NCBI RefSeq assembly: GCF_900094575.1
Contig: NZ_FMAE01000007.1
Span: forward strand, 310,001-374,000
Reading direction: 5' to 3'
Source of the DNA: Bradyrhizobium yuanmingense
Lineage (GTDB): Bacteria; Pseudomonadota; Alphaproteobacteria; Rhizobiales; Xanthobacteraceae
Length of the DNA stretch: 64,000 nt
The position numbers and the translations under genes were made by a program. The notes beneath the pieces are model-generated. The model saw only the letters and a program-made list of their open reading frames with translations, did no database searches and was not told where the DNA came from. Shown here piece after piece: positions 24,742-34,472 of the stretch; within the stretch, counting starts at the first letter, position 1, and the number at the start of each line of letters is the position of its first letter.

Positions 24742-25848
24742 ATGTTCGTCCGGTCGATTTTGTCGAGCTATTCCAAGCTTTTCGCAGGAGCCGCGCTCGC
24801 CCTGATGGCCGTTTCGCTGGCAGGGTGCAATGATACCGTCGCCGAGAAGGCCGAGCCGCCGCGGCCGGTTCTGGTGGCAACCGCCCATTACGCTGCCGAG
24901 ACCCCGGAGCGCAGCTTCGTCGGCACTATCCGTCCCAGGATCGAGAGCGATCTCGGCTTCCGCGTCGCCGGCAAGGTTGCCAAACGCCTCGTCGAAGTGG
25001 GCCAGACAGTCGAAGTCGGCCAGCCGCTCGCCACCCTCGACGAGGTCGACCTGAAGCTCCAGGCCGAGCAGGCCGTTGCCGAGCAGACCGCCGCAACCGG
25101 CGTGCTGGCCCAGGCCGCCGCCGCCGAGCAGCGCGCCAAGGACCTCAAGGCCAAGGGCTGGACCACGGACGCCCAGCTCGACCAGAGCCGCGCCGCCGCC
25201 GATGAAGCCCGTGCGCGCTTGAACCGCGCCGAGCGCTCGGTCGAGTTGACCAAGAATTCCCTTTCCTACGCGACGCTCAACGCCGACGCCCGCGGCGTCG
25301 TCACCGCAACGCTGATCGAGCCCGGCCAGGTGGTTGCCGCGGGCCAGGCTTCGATCCGTGTCGCCCGCTTTGCCGAGAAGGAAGCGGTCGTCGCGATCCC
25401 TGAGACGCTGGTCGGACGCGCCAAGTCGGGCGTCGCCAGCGTCACTCTCTGGTCCGAGCCGAACAAGAAATACACGGCCAAGCTGCGCGAGATCGCGCCG
25501 GCAGCCGATCCCGCCACGCGCACCTATCTGGCAAAGTTCTCGCTGCCCGAGGCCGACGACAAGGTCGCGCTCGGCATGACGGCGACGCTGACGCTGTCGG
25601 ATGCCGCGACCGAGCGCGTTGCGCGGTTGCCGCTGTCGGCGCTCTTCAACGAAGGCGGCAAGCCCTCCTTCTACGTCGTCGACGACAACGGTGGCGTCAC
25701 GCTCAAGCCGGTCACGGTGAAGTCCTACGAGAGCAAGGACGTCGTCATCACCGGCGGCGTGGAGGAGGGTGCCAAGATCGTCGCCCTCGGCGTGCAGAAG
25801 CTCGATCCCGGCCAGCGGGTGCGGATCGTGTCGTCCTTGTCGTTCTGA
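24742..25848 (+). CDS. RND efflux periplasmic adaptor lipoprotein
   Basis: A 368-aa membrane-fusion protein linking an RND pump to an outer-membrane channel. The lipobox LAGC (about residue 30) after a hydrophobic signal predicts an inner-membrane lipoprotein. The lipoyl halves are FRVAGKVAKRLVEVGQTV and VTATLIEPGQVV around an alpha-hairpin rich in Ala and Gln. AGGAG precedes ATG 24742 by 9 nt; a TTG 60 bp upstream is less likely. The pump gene follows. Confidence 0.92.
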   Translation: MFVRSILSSYSKLFAGAALALMAVSLAGCNDTVAEKAEPPRPVLVATAHYAAETPERSFVGTIRPRIESDLGFRVAGKVAKRLVEVGQTVEVGQPLATLDEVDLKLQAEQAVAEQTAATGVLAQAAAAEQRAKDLKAKGWTTDAQLDQSRAAADEARARLNRAERSVELTKNSLSYATLNADARGVVTATLIEPGQVVAAGQASIRVARFAEKEAVVAIPETLVGRAKSGVASVTLWSEPNKKYTAKLREIAPAADPATRTYLAKFSLPEADDKVALGMTATLTLSDAATERVARLPLSALFNEGGKPSFYVVDDNGGVTLKPVTVKSYESKDVVITGGVEEGAKIVALGVQKLDPGQRVRIVSSLSF

Positions 25849-25956
25849 TCCGTCGTTTGAAAGTCTGGTCCTTCGGACCATCCCGGAATGACAAGAGAAG
25901 TGAGTCACGTCGTGTGAGGTGAGTTTCGGCCTTTGTCCCTAAGCAAAGGCTGAAGC

Positions 25957-26004
25957 GGCGAAGCGATCCAGAACCTGCCCAGCCCCCTGGATTGCTTCGC
26001 TGCC
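25957..26004. repeat. Degenerate palindromic repeat, related to family D
   Basis: GGCGAAGCGATCCAG pairs with CTGGATTGCTTCGCTGCC, the arms of the repeat at 29924-30003, here shortened. A tight TGGTCC-TTC-GGACCA hairpin also lies at 25867-25881. Both occupy the 222-bp gap between the adaptor and pump genes. Confidence 0.7.
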
Positions 26005-26070
26005 TCGCGACGACGGTTTGAGCAGAGCGGCTGTCGTTGTTTGCAACTGGATCGTCTTTCGGAGAGTGCG

Positions 26071-29000
26071 ATGAAGCGCTTCAACCTTTCGGCCTGGGCC
26101 GTCAGCCATCCGACGCTGGTGCTCTTCCTGATGATCATCCTCGGCGTCGCCGGCTTCTTCTCCTATGAGAAGCTCGGCCGTGCCGAGGATCCGTTCTTCA
26201 CGGTGAAGGTGGTCAACGTCTCCGTGATCTGGCCCGGCGCGACCGCGCAGGAAATGCAGACCCAGGTTGCCGATCCCATCGAGAAGAAGATCCAGGAGCT
26301 GCCCTATTTCGAAAAGGTGCAGACCTATTCCAAGCCCGCCTTCACCGCGCTCCAGGTCACCTTCCGCGACAACACGCCGCCGAAGGACGTGCCCTACCTC
26401 TTCTATCTTCTGCGCAAGAAGCTGGTCGACGTGCAGGGCCAGCTGCCGTCCGGCATTCTCGGGCCCGTCGTCAACGACGAGTTCTCCGACGTCGATTCCA
26501 TCCTCTACATGATGACCGGCGACGGCGCCGATTATGCCCAGCTCAAGAAGGTCTCCGAAGGTTTTCGCCAGCGCCTGCTCAAGGTGCCCGGCGTGACCAA
26601 GGTCGACGTCTACGGCAACCAGGATGAGCGCATTTTCGTCGAGTTCAGCCACGCCAAGCTCGCCACGCTGGGCATCACGCCGCAGGCGCTGTTCGATTCG
26701 CTCGCCAAGCAGAACAACGTGACGCCGGCCGGCACGGTCGAGACCTCCTCGCAGCGCGTGCCGCTGCGCGTCACCGGCGCGCTCGACGGTGCCAAGGCCG
26801 TCGCCGAAACGCCGGTCGAGAGCAACGGCCGCGTGTTCCGTCTCGGCGATATCGCCACCGTCACCCACGGCTATGTCGATCCGCCGAGCTTCGTCGTGCG
26901 CCAGGAAGGCAAGCCCGCCATCGGCATCGGCGTCGTCACCGCCAAGGGCGCCAACATCCTCGATCTCGGCAAGGAGGTCCAGAAGGCCACCGCCGACTTC
27001 ATGAAGGCGGTGCCGCAGGGCATCGACGTCAAGCTGATCGCCGACCAGCCCAAGGTGGTCGAGCACGCCGTCGGCGAGTTCGTGCACTCCTTCATGGAAG
27101 CGCTCGTCATCGTGCTGTTCGTCTCGTTCCTGGCGCTCGGCTGGCGCACCGGCATCGTGGTCGCGCTGTCAGTGCCCCTGGTGCTCGGCATCGTCTTCAT
27201 CGTCATGAACACGATGTCGCTCGACCTGCATCGCATCACGCTCGGCGCGCTGATCATCGCGCTCGGCCTGCTCGTCGACGACGCCATCATCGCGGTTGAG
27301 ATGATGGTGGTGAAGATGGAGCAGGGCTGGGACCGCATGCGTGCGGCGTCCTTTGCCTGGGAATCTACTGCGTTTCCGATGCTCACGGGGACGCTGGTCA
27401 CGGCCGCTGGCTTCCTCCCCATCGGCTTTGCCAATTCCGCGGTCGGCGAATATGCCGGCAGCATATTCTGGATCGTGGCAATCGCGCTGGTCGCCTCCTG
27501 GTTCGTGGCGGTGATCTTCACGCCCTATATCGGCGTCAAGCTGCTGCCCGAGATGAAGGCGCACCACAACCATGATCCGCATGCGGTCTACGAGACCCGC
27601 ATGTACCGCGGCCTGCGCGCCATCGTGAAATGGTGCGTCAACCACCGCATCACCGTGGTGGTCGCGACCGTCGGCGTCTTCGCCGCCTCGATCGTCGGCT
27701 TCGGCCAGGTCCAGCAGCAGTTCTTCCCACTCTCGGAGCGCCCCGAGCTGTTCCTGCAGCTGCGCCTTCCGGAAGGCACCGCCTTCAACGTTACCGAGAA
27801 GGCGGTGAAGAAGGCTGAGACGCTGCTCAAGGACGACAAGGACATCGAGACCTATACCGCCTATGTCGGCCAGGGCTCGCCGCGCTTCTGGCTCGGCCTC
27901 AACCCGCAGCTTCCGAACGAGGCCTTTGCCGAGATCGTCATCGTTGCCAAGGGGGTCGAGGCGCGCGAGCGCATCAAGGCCAAGATCGAGACCGCGGCCG
28001 CCGAGGGCTTCCTGACCGAGGCACGCGTGCGCGTCGACCGCTTCAATTTCGGTCCGCCGGTCGGCTTCCCCGTGCAGTTCCGCGTGATCGGCCCGGACGC
28101 CAACAAGGTCCGCGAGATCGCCTACCAGGTCCGCGACGTCATGCGGGAGAACAAGAGCGTCAAGGACGTCCAGCTCGACTGGAACGAGCAGTCGCCCTAC
28201 CTCAAGCTCGTCGTCGACCAGGACCGCGCCCGCGCCATGGGCCTGACCCCGCAGGACGTCTCGCAGGCGCTGGCGATGCTGATCTCGGGCTCGCAGGTCA
28301 CAACCGTGCGCGACGGCATCGAGAAGGTCGGCGTGGTCGCCCGCGCGATCCCGTCCGAGCGCCTCGACCTCGGCGGCGTCGGCGATCTCACCATCACCTC
28401 GCGCAACGGCGTCGCCGTGCCGCTGCAGCAGATCGCTCGAATTGAATATGCCCATGAGGAGCCGATCATGTGGCGGCGCAACCGCGACATGGCGATCACC
28501 GTGCGCTCCGACGTTGTCGACGGCGTGCAGGCCCCTGATGTCACCAACCAGATCACGCCGAAGCTGAAGGCGATCAAGGATCACCTCGAGCCGGCCTACC
28601 GGATCGAGCCGGGCGGCGCGTTCGAGGAATCCGCCAAGGGCAACGCCTCGATCTTCATCCTCTTCCCGGTGATGGTCATGGTGATGCTGACGCTGCTGAT
28701 GATCCAGCTGCAGAGCTTCTCACGCCTGATCCTGGTGTTCCTGACCGCGCCGCTCGGCATCGTCGGTGCCTCGCTTGGCCTCAACGTCGCCAATGCCCCG
28801 TTCGGCTTCGTGGCGCTGCTCGGCCTGATCGCGCTCGCCGGCATGATCATGCGCAACACGGTCATCCTGGTCGACCAGATCGAGACCGACGTCAGCCACG
28901 GCCTGAGCCGGCGCGAGGCGATCGTCGAGGCGACCGTCCGCCGTGCCCGGCCGGTGGTGCTGACGGCGCTCGCCGCCATTCTCGCCATGATCCCGCTGAC

Positions 29001-29208
29001 GCGCTCGGCCTTCTGGGGCCCGATGGCGATCACCATCATGGGCGGCCTGTTCGTCGCGACCTTCCTGACGCTGCTGTACCTGCCGGGCCTCTACGCCCTG
29101 TGGTTCCGCAAGAGCCTGGACGAGGCCGGAACGCCCGAGCAGCCGGCCGCGCCGCAGCATGGGAGCGATGACCCGCACGCAATTCCGCTTGCCGAAGCGG
29201 CTGAATAG
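26071..29208 (+). CDS. RND multidrug efflux permease
   Basis: A 1045-aa inner-membrane pump of the AcrB family driven by protons. The first helix is at about 10-30, two large periplasmic loops follow helices 1 and 7, and the proton-relay Asp403-Asp404 pair is in helix 4 (LLVDDAIIAVE). The C-terminal half shows GMIMRNTVILVDQIE and RRARPVVLTALAAILAMIPL as in the family. GGAGAG before ATG 26071 fixes the start. It probably forms a tripartite pump with the preceding adaptor; no outer-membrane channel gene is present here. Confidence 0.95.
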   Translation: MKRFNLSAWAVSHPTLVLFLMIILGVAGFFSYEKLGRAEDPFFTVKVVNVSVIWPGATAQEMQTQVADPIEKKIQELPYFEKVQTYSKPAFTALQVTFRDNTPPKDVPYLFYLLRKKLVDVQGQLPSGILGPVVNDEFSDVDSILYMMTGDGADYAQLKKVSEGFRQRLLKVPGVTKVDVYGNQDERIFVEFSHAKLATLGITPQALFDSLAKQNNVTPAGTVETSSQRVPLRVTGALDGAKAVAETPVESNGRVFRLGDIATVTHGYVDPPSFVVRQEGKPAIGIGVVTAKGANILDLGKEVQKATADFMKAVPQGIDVKLIADQPKVVEHAVGEFVHSFMEALVIVLFVSFLALGWRTGIVVALSVPLVLGIVFIVMNTMSLDLHRITLGALIIALGLLVDDAIIAVEMMVVKMEQGWDRMRAASFAWESTAFPMLTGTLVTAAGFLPIGFANSAVGEYAGSIFWIVAIALVASWFVAVIFTPYIGVKLLPEMKAHHNHDPHAVYETRMYRGLRAIVKWCVNHRITVVVATVGVFAASIVGFGQVQQQFFPLSERPELFLQLRLPEGTAFNVTEKAVKKAETLLKDDKDIETYTAYVGQGSPRFWLGLNPQLPNEAFAEIVIVAKGVEARERIKAKIETAAAEGFLTEARVRVDRFNFGPPVGFPVQFRVIGPDANKVREIAYQVRDVMRENKSVKDVQLDWNEQSPYLKLVVDQDRARAMGLTPQDVSQALAMLISGSQVTTVRDGIEKVGVVARAIPSERLDLGGVGDLTITSRNGVAVPLQQIARIEYAHEEPIMWRRNRDMAITVRSDVVDGVQAPDVTNQITPKLKAIKDHLEPAYRIEPGGAFEESAKGNASIFILFPVMVMVMLTLLMIQLQSFSRLILVFLTAPLGIVGASLGLNVANAPFGFVALLGLIALAGMIMRNTVILVDQIETDVSHGLSRREAIVEATVRRARPVVLTALAAILAMIPLTRSAFWGPMAITIMGGLFVATFLTLLYLPGLYALWFRKSLDEAGTPEQPAAPQHGSDDPHAIPLAEAAE

Positions 29209-29241
29209 ATGAGAAGACTGTTGACCAGCGAGTCCTGACTG

Positions 29242-29841
29242 ATGGCCCTTGTTTCGGAACATATCGAAGTCGACACCCGGGATCGCATCCTCGAGGTGGC
29301 CGAGCGGCTGTTCCGCCAGATCGGCTACCAGAAGACGACCGTCGGCGACATCGCCAAGGAGCTCAGGATGAGCCCCGCCAACGTGTATCGCTTCTTCGAA
29401 TCGAAGAAGGCGATTCACCAGGCGGTGGCCCGCTCGCTGATGGGCGAGGTCGAGCTGGAGGCACAGCGGATCGTGGCAAAGCCCGGTCCGGTCAAGGAGC
29501 GCTTCCGCGAGCTGCTCACCACCATCAATCGCATGAACACCGAGCGCTATGTCGGCGACAACAAGCTGCACGAGATGGTCGCGATCGCGATGGAGGAGGA
29601 CTGGGACGTCTGCGTTGCCCATATGGAGTGCGTCGCCGGAATGATCGGCCAGATGATCGCGCAAGGCGTCGCTTCCGGCGAGTTCGAGGCGCCGGACCTG
29701 CAGCTGGCTGCGCTCTGCTCCTGCAGCGCGATGATCCGCTTCTTCCACCCCCAGATGATCGCCCAGTGCGCCACCAAGCCGGGCCCGACCATCGACCAGA
29801 TGATCGATTTCGTCATCGCGGGTCTGTCGCCGCGCCACTGA
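29242..29841 (+). CDS. TetR family regulator of the RND efflux operon
   Basis: A 199-aa repressor-type protein. The N-terminal helix-turn-helix is RDRILEVAERLFRQIGYQKTTVGDIAKELRMSPANVYRFFESK (about residues 13-55, quoted only to name it: key pattern MSPANVYRFF). The rest is a ligand-binding helical domain with several Met and Cys. It starts 33 bp after the pump gene on the same strand, so it probably belongs to the operon and regulates it. Confidence 0.88.
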   Translation: MALVSEHIEVDTRDRILEVAERLFRQIGYQKTTVGDIAKELRMSPANVYRFFESKKAIHQAVARSLMGEVELEAQRIVAKPGPVKERFRELLTTINRMNTERYVGDNKLHEMVAIAMEEDWDVCVAHMECVAGMIGQMIAQGVASGEFEAPDLQLAALCSCSAMIRFFHPQMIAQCATKPGPTIDQMIDFVIAGLSPRH

Positions 29842-29923
29842 CGGGCGGGGCGTTTTCTCCTATAAGCAGACTGATCGCCCCGGCACGACCGCCGGAGGCG
29901 GACCGGGACGGACCCACAAACTC

Positions 29924-30003
29924 CGTCATTGCGAGCGCAGCGAAGCAATCCAGACCGTCTCCGCGGAGGGATTCTGGATTGCTTCGCTGCGCTCGCAATG
30001 ACG
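29924..30003. repeat. Intergenic palindromic repeat, family D copy 1
   Basis: A near-perfect palindrome: CGTCATTGCGAGCGCAGCGA with AAGCAATCCAG on the left, and CTGGATTGCTTCGCTGCGCTC then GCAATGACG on the right. The central part holds the small dyad CTCCGCGGAG. Its right end reaches into the leader of the flavin reductase gene. Confidence 0.92.
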
Positions 30004-30017
30004 AAAGGAAGCAGCGC

Positions 30018-30641
30018 GTGACCGACAAAGACCTGTACTTCTACGAACCCTCCAAGGGCCACGGACTCAAGCACGACCCCTTCAACGCCATCATCGCGCC
30101 GCGGCCGATCGGCTGGATCTCCTCGCGCGACGCCAGGGGCCACGTCAACCTCGCGCCCTACAGCTTCTTCAACGCGTTCTGCTACGTGCCGCCGATCATC
30201 GGCTTCTCCTCGACCAACTGGAAGGACACGGTCGAGAACATGCAGCAGACCGGCGAGTTCGTCTGGAATCTGACGACGATGGATCTCGCCAAGCACATGA
30301 ACGCGACCGCGGCGCATGTCGCCCCCGAGGTCGACGAGTTCGAGGTCGCGGGCCTCACCGCCGTGCCCGGCAAGCTCGTCAATGTCCCGCGCGTCGGCGA
30401 GAGCCCCGTCGCCTTCGAGTGCAAGGTGTCCGACATCGTCCGCCTCAAGGGCGCCAATGGCAAGGAGGCCGACGCCTGGCTGACGCTCGGCGAAGTCGTC
30501 GCCGTCCACATCGACAAGGCCTTGATCAAGGACGGCGTCTACCAGACCGCCGCCGCCCGCCCCATCGTCCGCGCCGGCCGGCGCGGCGATTATTTCGAGA
30601 TCAAGCCGGAGAACATGTTCGAGATGGTCCGGCCGGACTAG
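30018..30641 (+). CDS. Flavin reductase-like (DIM6/NTAB) protein
   Basis: A 207-aa FMN-binding protein of the flavin reductase/flavoredoxin family. NAIIAPRPIGWISSRD and NLAPYSFFNAFCYVPP are typical flavin-contact segments, and FEIKPENMFEMVRP closes the fold. Start GTG 30018 has AAGGA 8 nt upstream; the frame further upstream runs through the TetR gene and a repeat and is not coding. It may supply reduced flavin or act as an electron carrier; no partner oxygenase is adjacent. Confidence 0.85.
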   Translation: MTDKDLYFYEPSKGHGLKHDPFNAIIAPRPIGWISSRDARGHVNLAPYSFFNAFCYVPPIIGFSSTNWKDTVENMQQTGEFVWNLTTMDLAKHMNATAAHVAPEVDEFEVAGLTAVPGKLVNVPRVGESPVAFECKVSDIVRLKGANGKEADAWLTLGEVVAVHIDKALIKDGVYQTAAARPIVRAGRRGDYFEIKPENMFEMVRPD

Positions 30642-30650
30642 GCCACTTCC

Positions 30651-30753
30651 GTCATTCCGGGGCGACGCGCAGCGTCGAGCCCGGAATCCATTCATCGACC
30701 AACGCTGCGGCACGATGGATTCCGGGCTCACGCTTCGCGTGCCCCGGAATGAC
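30651..30753. repeat. Intergenic palindromic repeat, family E
   Basis: GTCATTCCGGGGCGACGC ... GCGTGCCCCGGAATGAC with inner GAGCCCGGAATCCAT and ATGGATTCCGGGCTC arms. It lies 9 bp after the flavin reductase gene. The following 170 bp to fadE shows nothing distinct. Confidence 0.9.
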
Positions 30754-30921
30754 AGTGGAGAGACATTCAGCCCCCACCCCCTCCCGGAACTGCACCCCCG
30801 CCCCCGCCGTTATGGCTCGGGCGGCTGCCCGGCCGCGTCAATGTTGCAGGCGAGATGCTCGCCTCCGCCAGCCGATTTCCGCTAAAATGCCCGAAAACCG
30901 CGCCGATGCATGAGGTCCGCC

Positions 30922-33189
30922 ATGAGCTTCCGCCGCGACACCATCACAAAGCCGATCTTCTCATGGGCGCGCGGCGTGCTGCCGGCGATGTCCGACACCG
31001 AGCGCGAGGCGCTGGAGGCGGGGGACGTCTGGTGGGATGCCGATCTCTTCACCGGCAACCCCGACTGGTCGAAGCTGCTGAAGGTCCCGCAGGCGACGCT
31101 GACGGACGAGGAGCGGGCCTTCCTCAATGGCCCAGTCGACGAGCTCTGCGCCATGCTCGATGAGTGGAAGATCTTTTGGGAATCGCGCGACCTGCCGCCG
31201 GACGTCTGGCACTTCGTCAAGCGCGAGAAATTCTTCGGCATGATCATTCCGAAGGAGTACGGCGGCCTCGGCTTCTCGCCCTACGCGCATTCGGAAGTGG
31301 TGCGCAAGATCTCGACCCGCTCGATCGCGGCCGCGGTCACCGTGATGGTGCCGAACTCGCTCGGCCCGGGCGAGCTCCTGATGCGCTTCGGCACCACAGA
31401 GCAGCAGCAGCGCTGGCTGCCGCGTCTCGCCGACGGCCGCGAGATTCCCTGCTTCGGCCTCACCAGCCCGGAAGCCGGCTCCGACGCCGCCTCGATGGTC
31501 GACACCGGCATCATCTGCAAGGGCGAATTCGAGGGTCGCGAGGTCGTTGGCCTCCGCCTCAACTGGCACAAGCGCTACATCACGCTCGGTCCCGTCGCGA
31601 CGCTGCTCGGTCTTGCCTTCAAGGCCTATGATCCCGATCATCTCGTGGGCAGCCGGGAAGAGCTCGGCATCACCGTGGCGCTGATCCCGACGAACCTGCC
31701 CGGCGTCGAGATCGGGCAGCGTCATCTGCCCTCGATGCAGGTCTTTCAGAACGGCCCGAATTGGGGCCGCGACGTCTTCATCCCGCTCGACTACGTCATC
31801 GGCGGCAAGGAGCGGCTGGGGCAGGGCTGGAAGATGCTGATGACGGCGCTCGCCGCCGGCCGCGGCATCTCGCTGCCGTCGCTGTCGGCGGCCGGGGCCG
31901 CCTATGCCGCGCGCACCACCGGCGCCTATGCGCGCATCCGCGAGCAGTTCGGCATCTCGATCTCCAAGTTCGAAGGCGTCGAGGAGCCGCTCGCCCGCAT
32001 CGTCGCGACCGCCTACCAGCTCGACGCCGCGCGCCGGCTCACCTGCGCGGCACTGAACGCCGGCATCCATCCCGCCGTCATCTCCGGCATCATGAAGCTG
32101 CACGCGACCGAGCGGATGCGCACCGCGGTCGACGACGCCATGGACATCCATGGCGGCAAGGCCGTGATCGACGGTCCGCAAAACTATCTCGGCAATCTCC
32201 ACCGCGCCGTGCCGGTCGGCATCACCGTCGAAGGCGCCAACATCCTGACCCGCAATCTCATCGTGTTTGGGCAAGGCGCCATCCGCGCCCATCCTTACCT
32301 GCTCGACGAGATGAACGCGCTCGCCGATAGCGATCGCGAGCGCGGCCTCGGCGCGTTCGACAAGGCGTTCTGGAAGCATGTCGGCCACAGCTTCAGGACA
32401 CTCTTCCGCGCCATGGGTCGCAGCTGGACCTTTGGCGCATTCGCCCCAGTGCCCGATGCGGGCGATGCCACGCCCTTCTATCGCCAGCTCTCGCGCTACT
32501 CGGCGGCCTTTGCGCTCTGCGCCGACATGGCGCTGCTGACGCTCGGCGGCGCGCTCAAGCGCAAGGAAATGCTGTCGGCCCGCTTCGGCGACATCCTGTC
32601 CGAGCTCTATCTGCTCTCGGCCGCGCTGAAGCGCTGGCAGGACGAGGGGCGGCAGAAGGAGGATTTTGCCGCGCTGGAATGGTGCATGGCGACCGGGTTC
32701 AAAACCATCGAGAACCGGCTCGCCGAAATCCTGGCCAATCTGCCGAACCGCTTCGTCGCCGGCTTCCTCAGGCTCGTGGTGCAGCCGTTCGGCGCCCGCG
32801 TGCTCGGCCCGTCCGACCGCATCGTGCACCAATGCGCTGCCATCGTGCTGGAGCCGTCGGCGGCACGCGCGCGCCTCACGCCGGATCTGGCCCATGTCGA
32901 CGACGACGGCGGCTTTGCCCGGCTGGAGCGCGCGTTCAAGCTGGTCGCGGCGACGGATGCGATCGCCAGGCGCATGCGTGCTGCGCATATCCGCGACTGG
33001 AAGGAGGCGGTGACCAAGGGCGTAATCACGCAAGCCGAGGGCGAGCAACTCGCCGCTGCCCGCGAAGCCGTCACAAAAGTGATAGAGGTCGACGATTTTG
33101 CGCCGGAGGCGCTGTCGCCGATTTACAGGAAAACCGTCAATGTGCATCAGTTCTTCCAGGAACTCGGTGAGCAGAGGGCGGCGAGCTGA
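30922..33189 (+). CDS. fadE: Acyl-CoA dehydrogenase, FadE type
   Basis: A 755-aa acyl-CoA dehydrogenase of the long E. coli FadE type, catalysing the first step of fatty-acid beta-oxidation. The catalytic domain shows IIPKEYGGLGFSPYAHSE, FGLTSPEAGSDAASM and MDIHGGKAVIDGP; after about residue 490 comes the extra C-terminal domain (DUF1974) of FadE proteins. GAGG lies 6 nt before ATG 30922, preferred over the ATG at 30910. Its stop codon overlaps the thiolase start by 1 nt. Confidence 0.95.
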   Translation: MSFRRDTITKPIFSWARGVLPAMSDTEREALEAGDVWWDADLFTGNPDWSKLLKVPQATLTDEERAFLNGPVDELCAMLDEWKIFWESRDLPPDVWHFVKREKFFGMIIPKEYGGLGFSPYAHSEVVRKISTRSIAAAVTVMVPNSLGPGELLMRFGTTEQQQRWLPRLADGREIPCFGLTSPEAGSDAASMVDTGIICKGEFEGREVVGLRLNWHKRYITLGPVATLLGLAFKAYDPDHLVGSREELGITVALIPTNLPGVEIGQRHLPSMQVFQNGPNWGRDVFIPLDYVIGGKERLGQGWKMLMTALAAGRGISLPSLSAAGAAYAARTTGAYARIREQFGISISKFEGVEEPLARIVATAYQLDAARRLTCAALNAGIHPAVISGIMKLHATERMRTAVDDAMDIHGGKAVIDGPQNYLGNLHRAVPVGITVEGANILTRNLIVFGQGAIRAHPYLLDEMNALADSDRERGLGAFDKAFWKHVGHSFRTLFRAMGRSWTFGAFAPVPDAGDATPFYRQLSRYSAAFALCADMALLTLGGALKRKEMLSARFGDILSELYLLSAALKRWQDEGRQKEDFAALEWCMATGFKTIENRLAEILANLPNRFVAGFLRLVVQPFGARVLGPSDRIVHQCAAIVLEPSAARARLTPDLAHVDDDGGFARLERAFKLVAATDAIARRMRAAHIRDWKEAVTKGVITQAEGEQLAAAREAVTKVIEVDDFAPEALSPIYRKTVNVHQFFQELGEQRAAS

Positions 33190-34472
33190 TGGCACGACCG
33201 GTATTCATCGTCGACGGCAGCCGGACGCCGTTCCTGAAGGCGCGTTCGGGGCCAGGGCCGTTCACGCCGGTCGATCTCGCCGTGCAATGCGGCCGACCGC
33301 TGCTGGCGCGCCAGCCGTTCTCGCCCGATAGCTTCGACCAGGTCATCCTCGGCTGCGTCAACGTGATCGCGGACGAGATGAACCCGGCCCGCGTCGCCGC
33401 GCTCCGGCTCGGCATGGGCGAGGACATGGTCGCCTTCACCGTGCAGATCAATTGCGGCTCGGGCATGCAGTCGATCGACACCGCCTACCGCTATATCCGC
33501 GAAGGCCATGCCGACATGGTTTTGGCCGGCGGCACCGAGGCGCTCAGCCACGCGCCGCTGGTCTGGCCGAATTCCGGCGTGCGCTGGTTCGCCGGCCTTG
33601 CCACCGCAAAGGGCATGGCCGCGAAGCTCGCCTCGGCGTTCAAGCTGAGGCCGCGCGATCTCAAGCCGATCATCGGCCTCGAGCGCGGCCTGACCGATCC
33701 CGTCACCGAGCTGAACATGGGCCAGACAGCCGAGGTCGTCGGCCATCTCTTCGGCATCACGCGCGCGCAGTCGGATGCCTACGCGGCCGACAGCCATCGC
33801 CGGCTCGCGCATGCGCAAAGCGCGGGTTATCTGAAGGGCGAGGTCGAAACCGCGTTTTCCCGCGACGGCAAGTTCTTCGACCACGACGATGGCGTGCGTC
33901 CGGACTCCACGGCGGAGACGCTCGCCAAGCTCCGGCCGGTGTTCGAGCGCCCGTGGGGCCAGGTTACCGCCGGCAATTCCTCCCAGATCACCGACGGTGC
34001 CTCCTGGGTGATCCTCGCCTCTGACGCTGCCGTTGCAAAGCACAAGCTGACGCCGAAAGCTGCGATCGTCGACAGCCATTGGGCCGCGCTCGACCCCAGC
34101 ATCATGGGGCTCGGTCCGGTGATGTCGGTGACGCCGCTGCTGAAGCGCAACGACCTCACCCTCAAGGACGTCGAGACCTGGGAGCTGAACGAGGCCTTCG
34201 CAACGCAGGTGCTCGGCTGTCTCGCCGCCTGGAATGACGACAAGTTCTGCCGCGAAATATTGCGGCTCGACGGCGCGGCCGGCGAGATCGACCGCGAGCG
34301 GCTGAACGTCGACGGCGGCGCGATCTCGCTCGGCCACCCCGTCGGCACCTCCGGCAACCGCATCGTGCTGCATCTCGTCAACGCGATGAAGCGGCTCGGC
34401 ACGCGGCGCGGAATTGCCACCGAATGCATCGGCGGCGGGCTCGGCGGCGCCATGCTGATCGAGGCGGTATGA
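33189..34472 (+). CDS. fadI: Acetyl-CoA C-acyltransferase (thiolase), FadI-like
   Basis: A 427-aa thiolase that cleaves 3-ketoacyl-CoA with CoA. The nucleophile is Cys89 in INCGSGMQS, the activating His is in GGAISLGHPVGTSG, and the second Cys is in CIGGGLGGA near the C-terminus. NEAFA is also conserved. Translationally coupled to fadE (TGATG) and to the next gene (ATGA, 4 nt). The length and long middle insert fit the FadI branch. Confidence 0.95.
   Translation: MARPVFIVDGSRTPFLKARSGPGPFTPVDLAVQCGRPLLARQPFSPDSFDQVILGCVNVIADEMNPARVAALRLGMGEDMVAFTVQINCGSGMQSIDTAYRYIREGHADMVLAGGTEALSHAPLVWPNSGVRWFAGLATAKGMAAKLASAFKLRPRDLKPIIGLERGLTDPVTELNMGQTAEVVGHLFGITRAQSDAYAADSHRRLAHAQSAGYLKGEVETAFSRDGKFFDHDDGVRPDSTAETLAKLRPVFERPWGQVTAGNSSQITDGASWVILASDAAVAKHKLTPKAAIVDSHWAALDPSIMGLGPVMSVTPLLKRNDLTLKDVETWELNEAFATQVLGCLAAWNDDKFCREILRLDGAAGEIDRERLNVDGGAISLGHPVGTSGNRIVLHLVNAMKRLGTRRGIATECIGGGLGGAMLIEAV

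Noticed and set aside
25957..26004. Phage or island attachment site between adaptor and pump genes
   Set aside because: There is no tRNA, integrase or direct repeat; the sequence is a degenerate copy of the repeat at 29924.
30961..33195. 744-codon open frame antisense to fadE
   Set aside because: Same cause: a GC-rich mirror frame. The sense strand encodes a convincing FadE overlapping the next gene by 1 nt.
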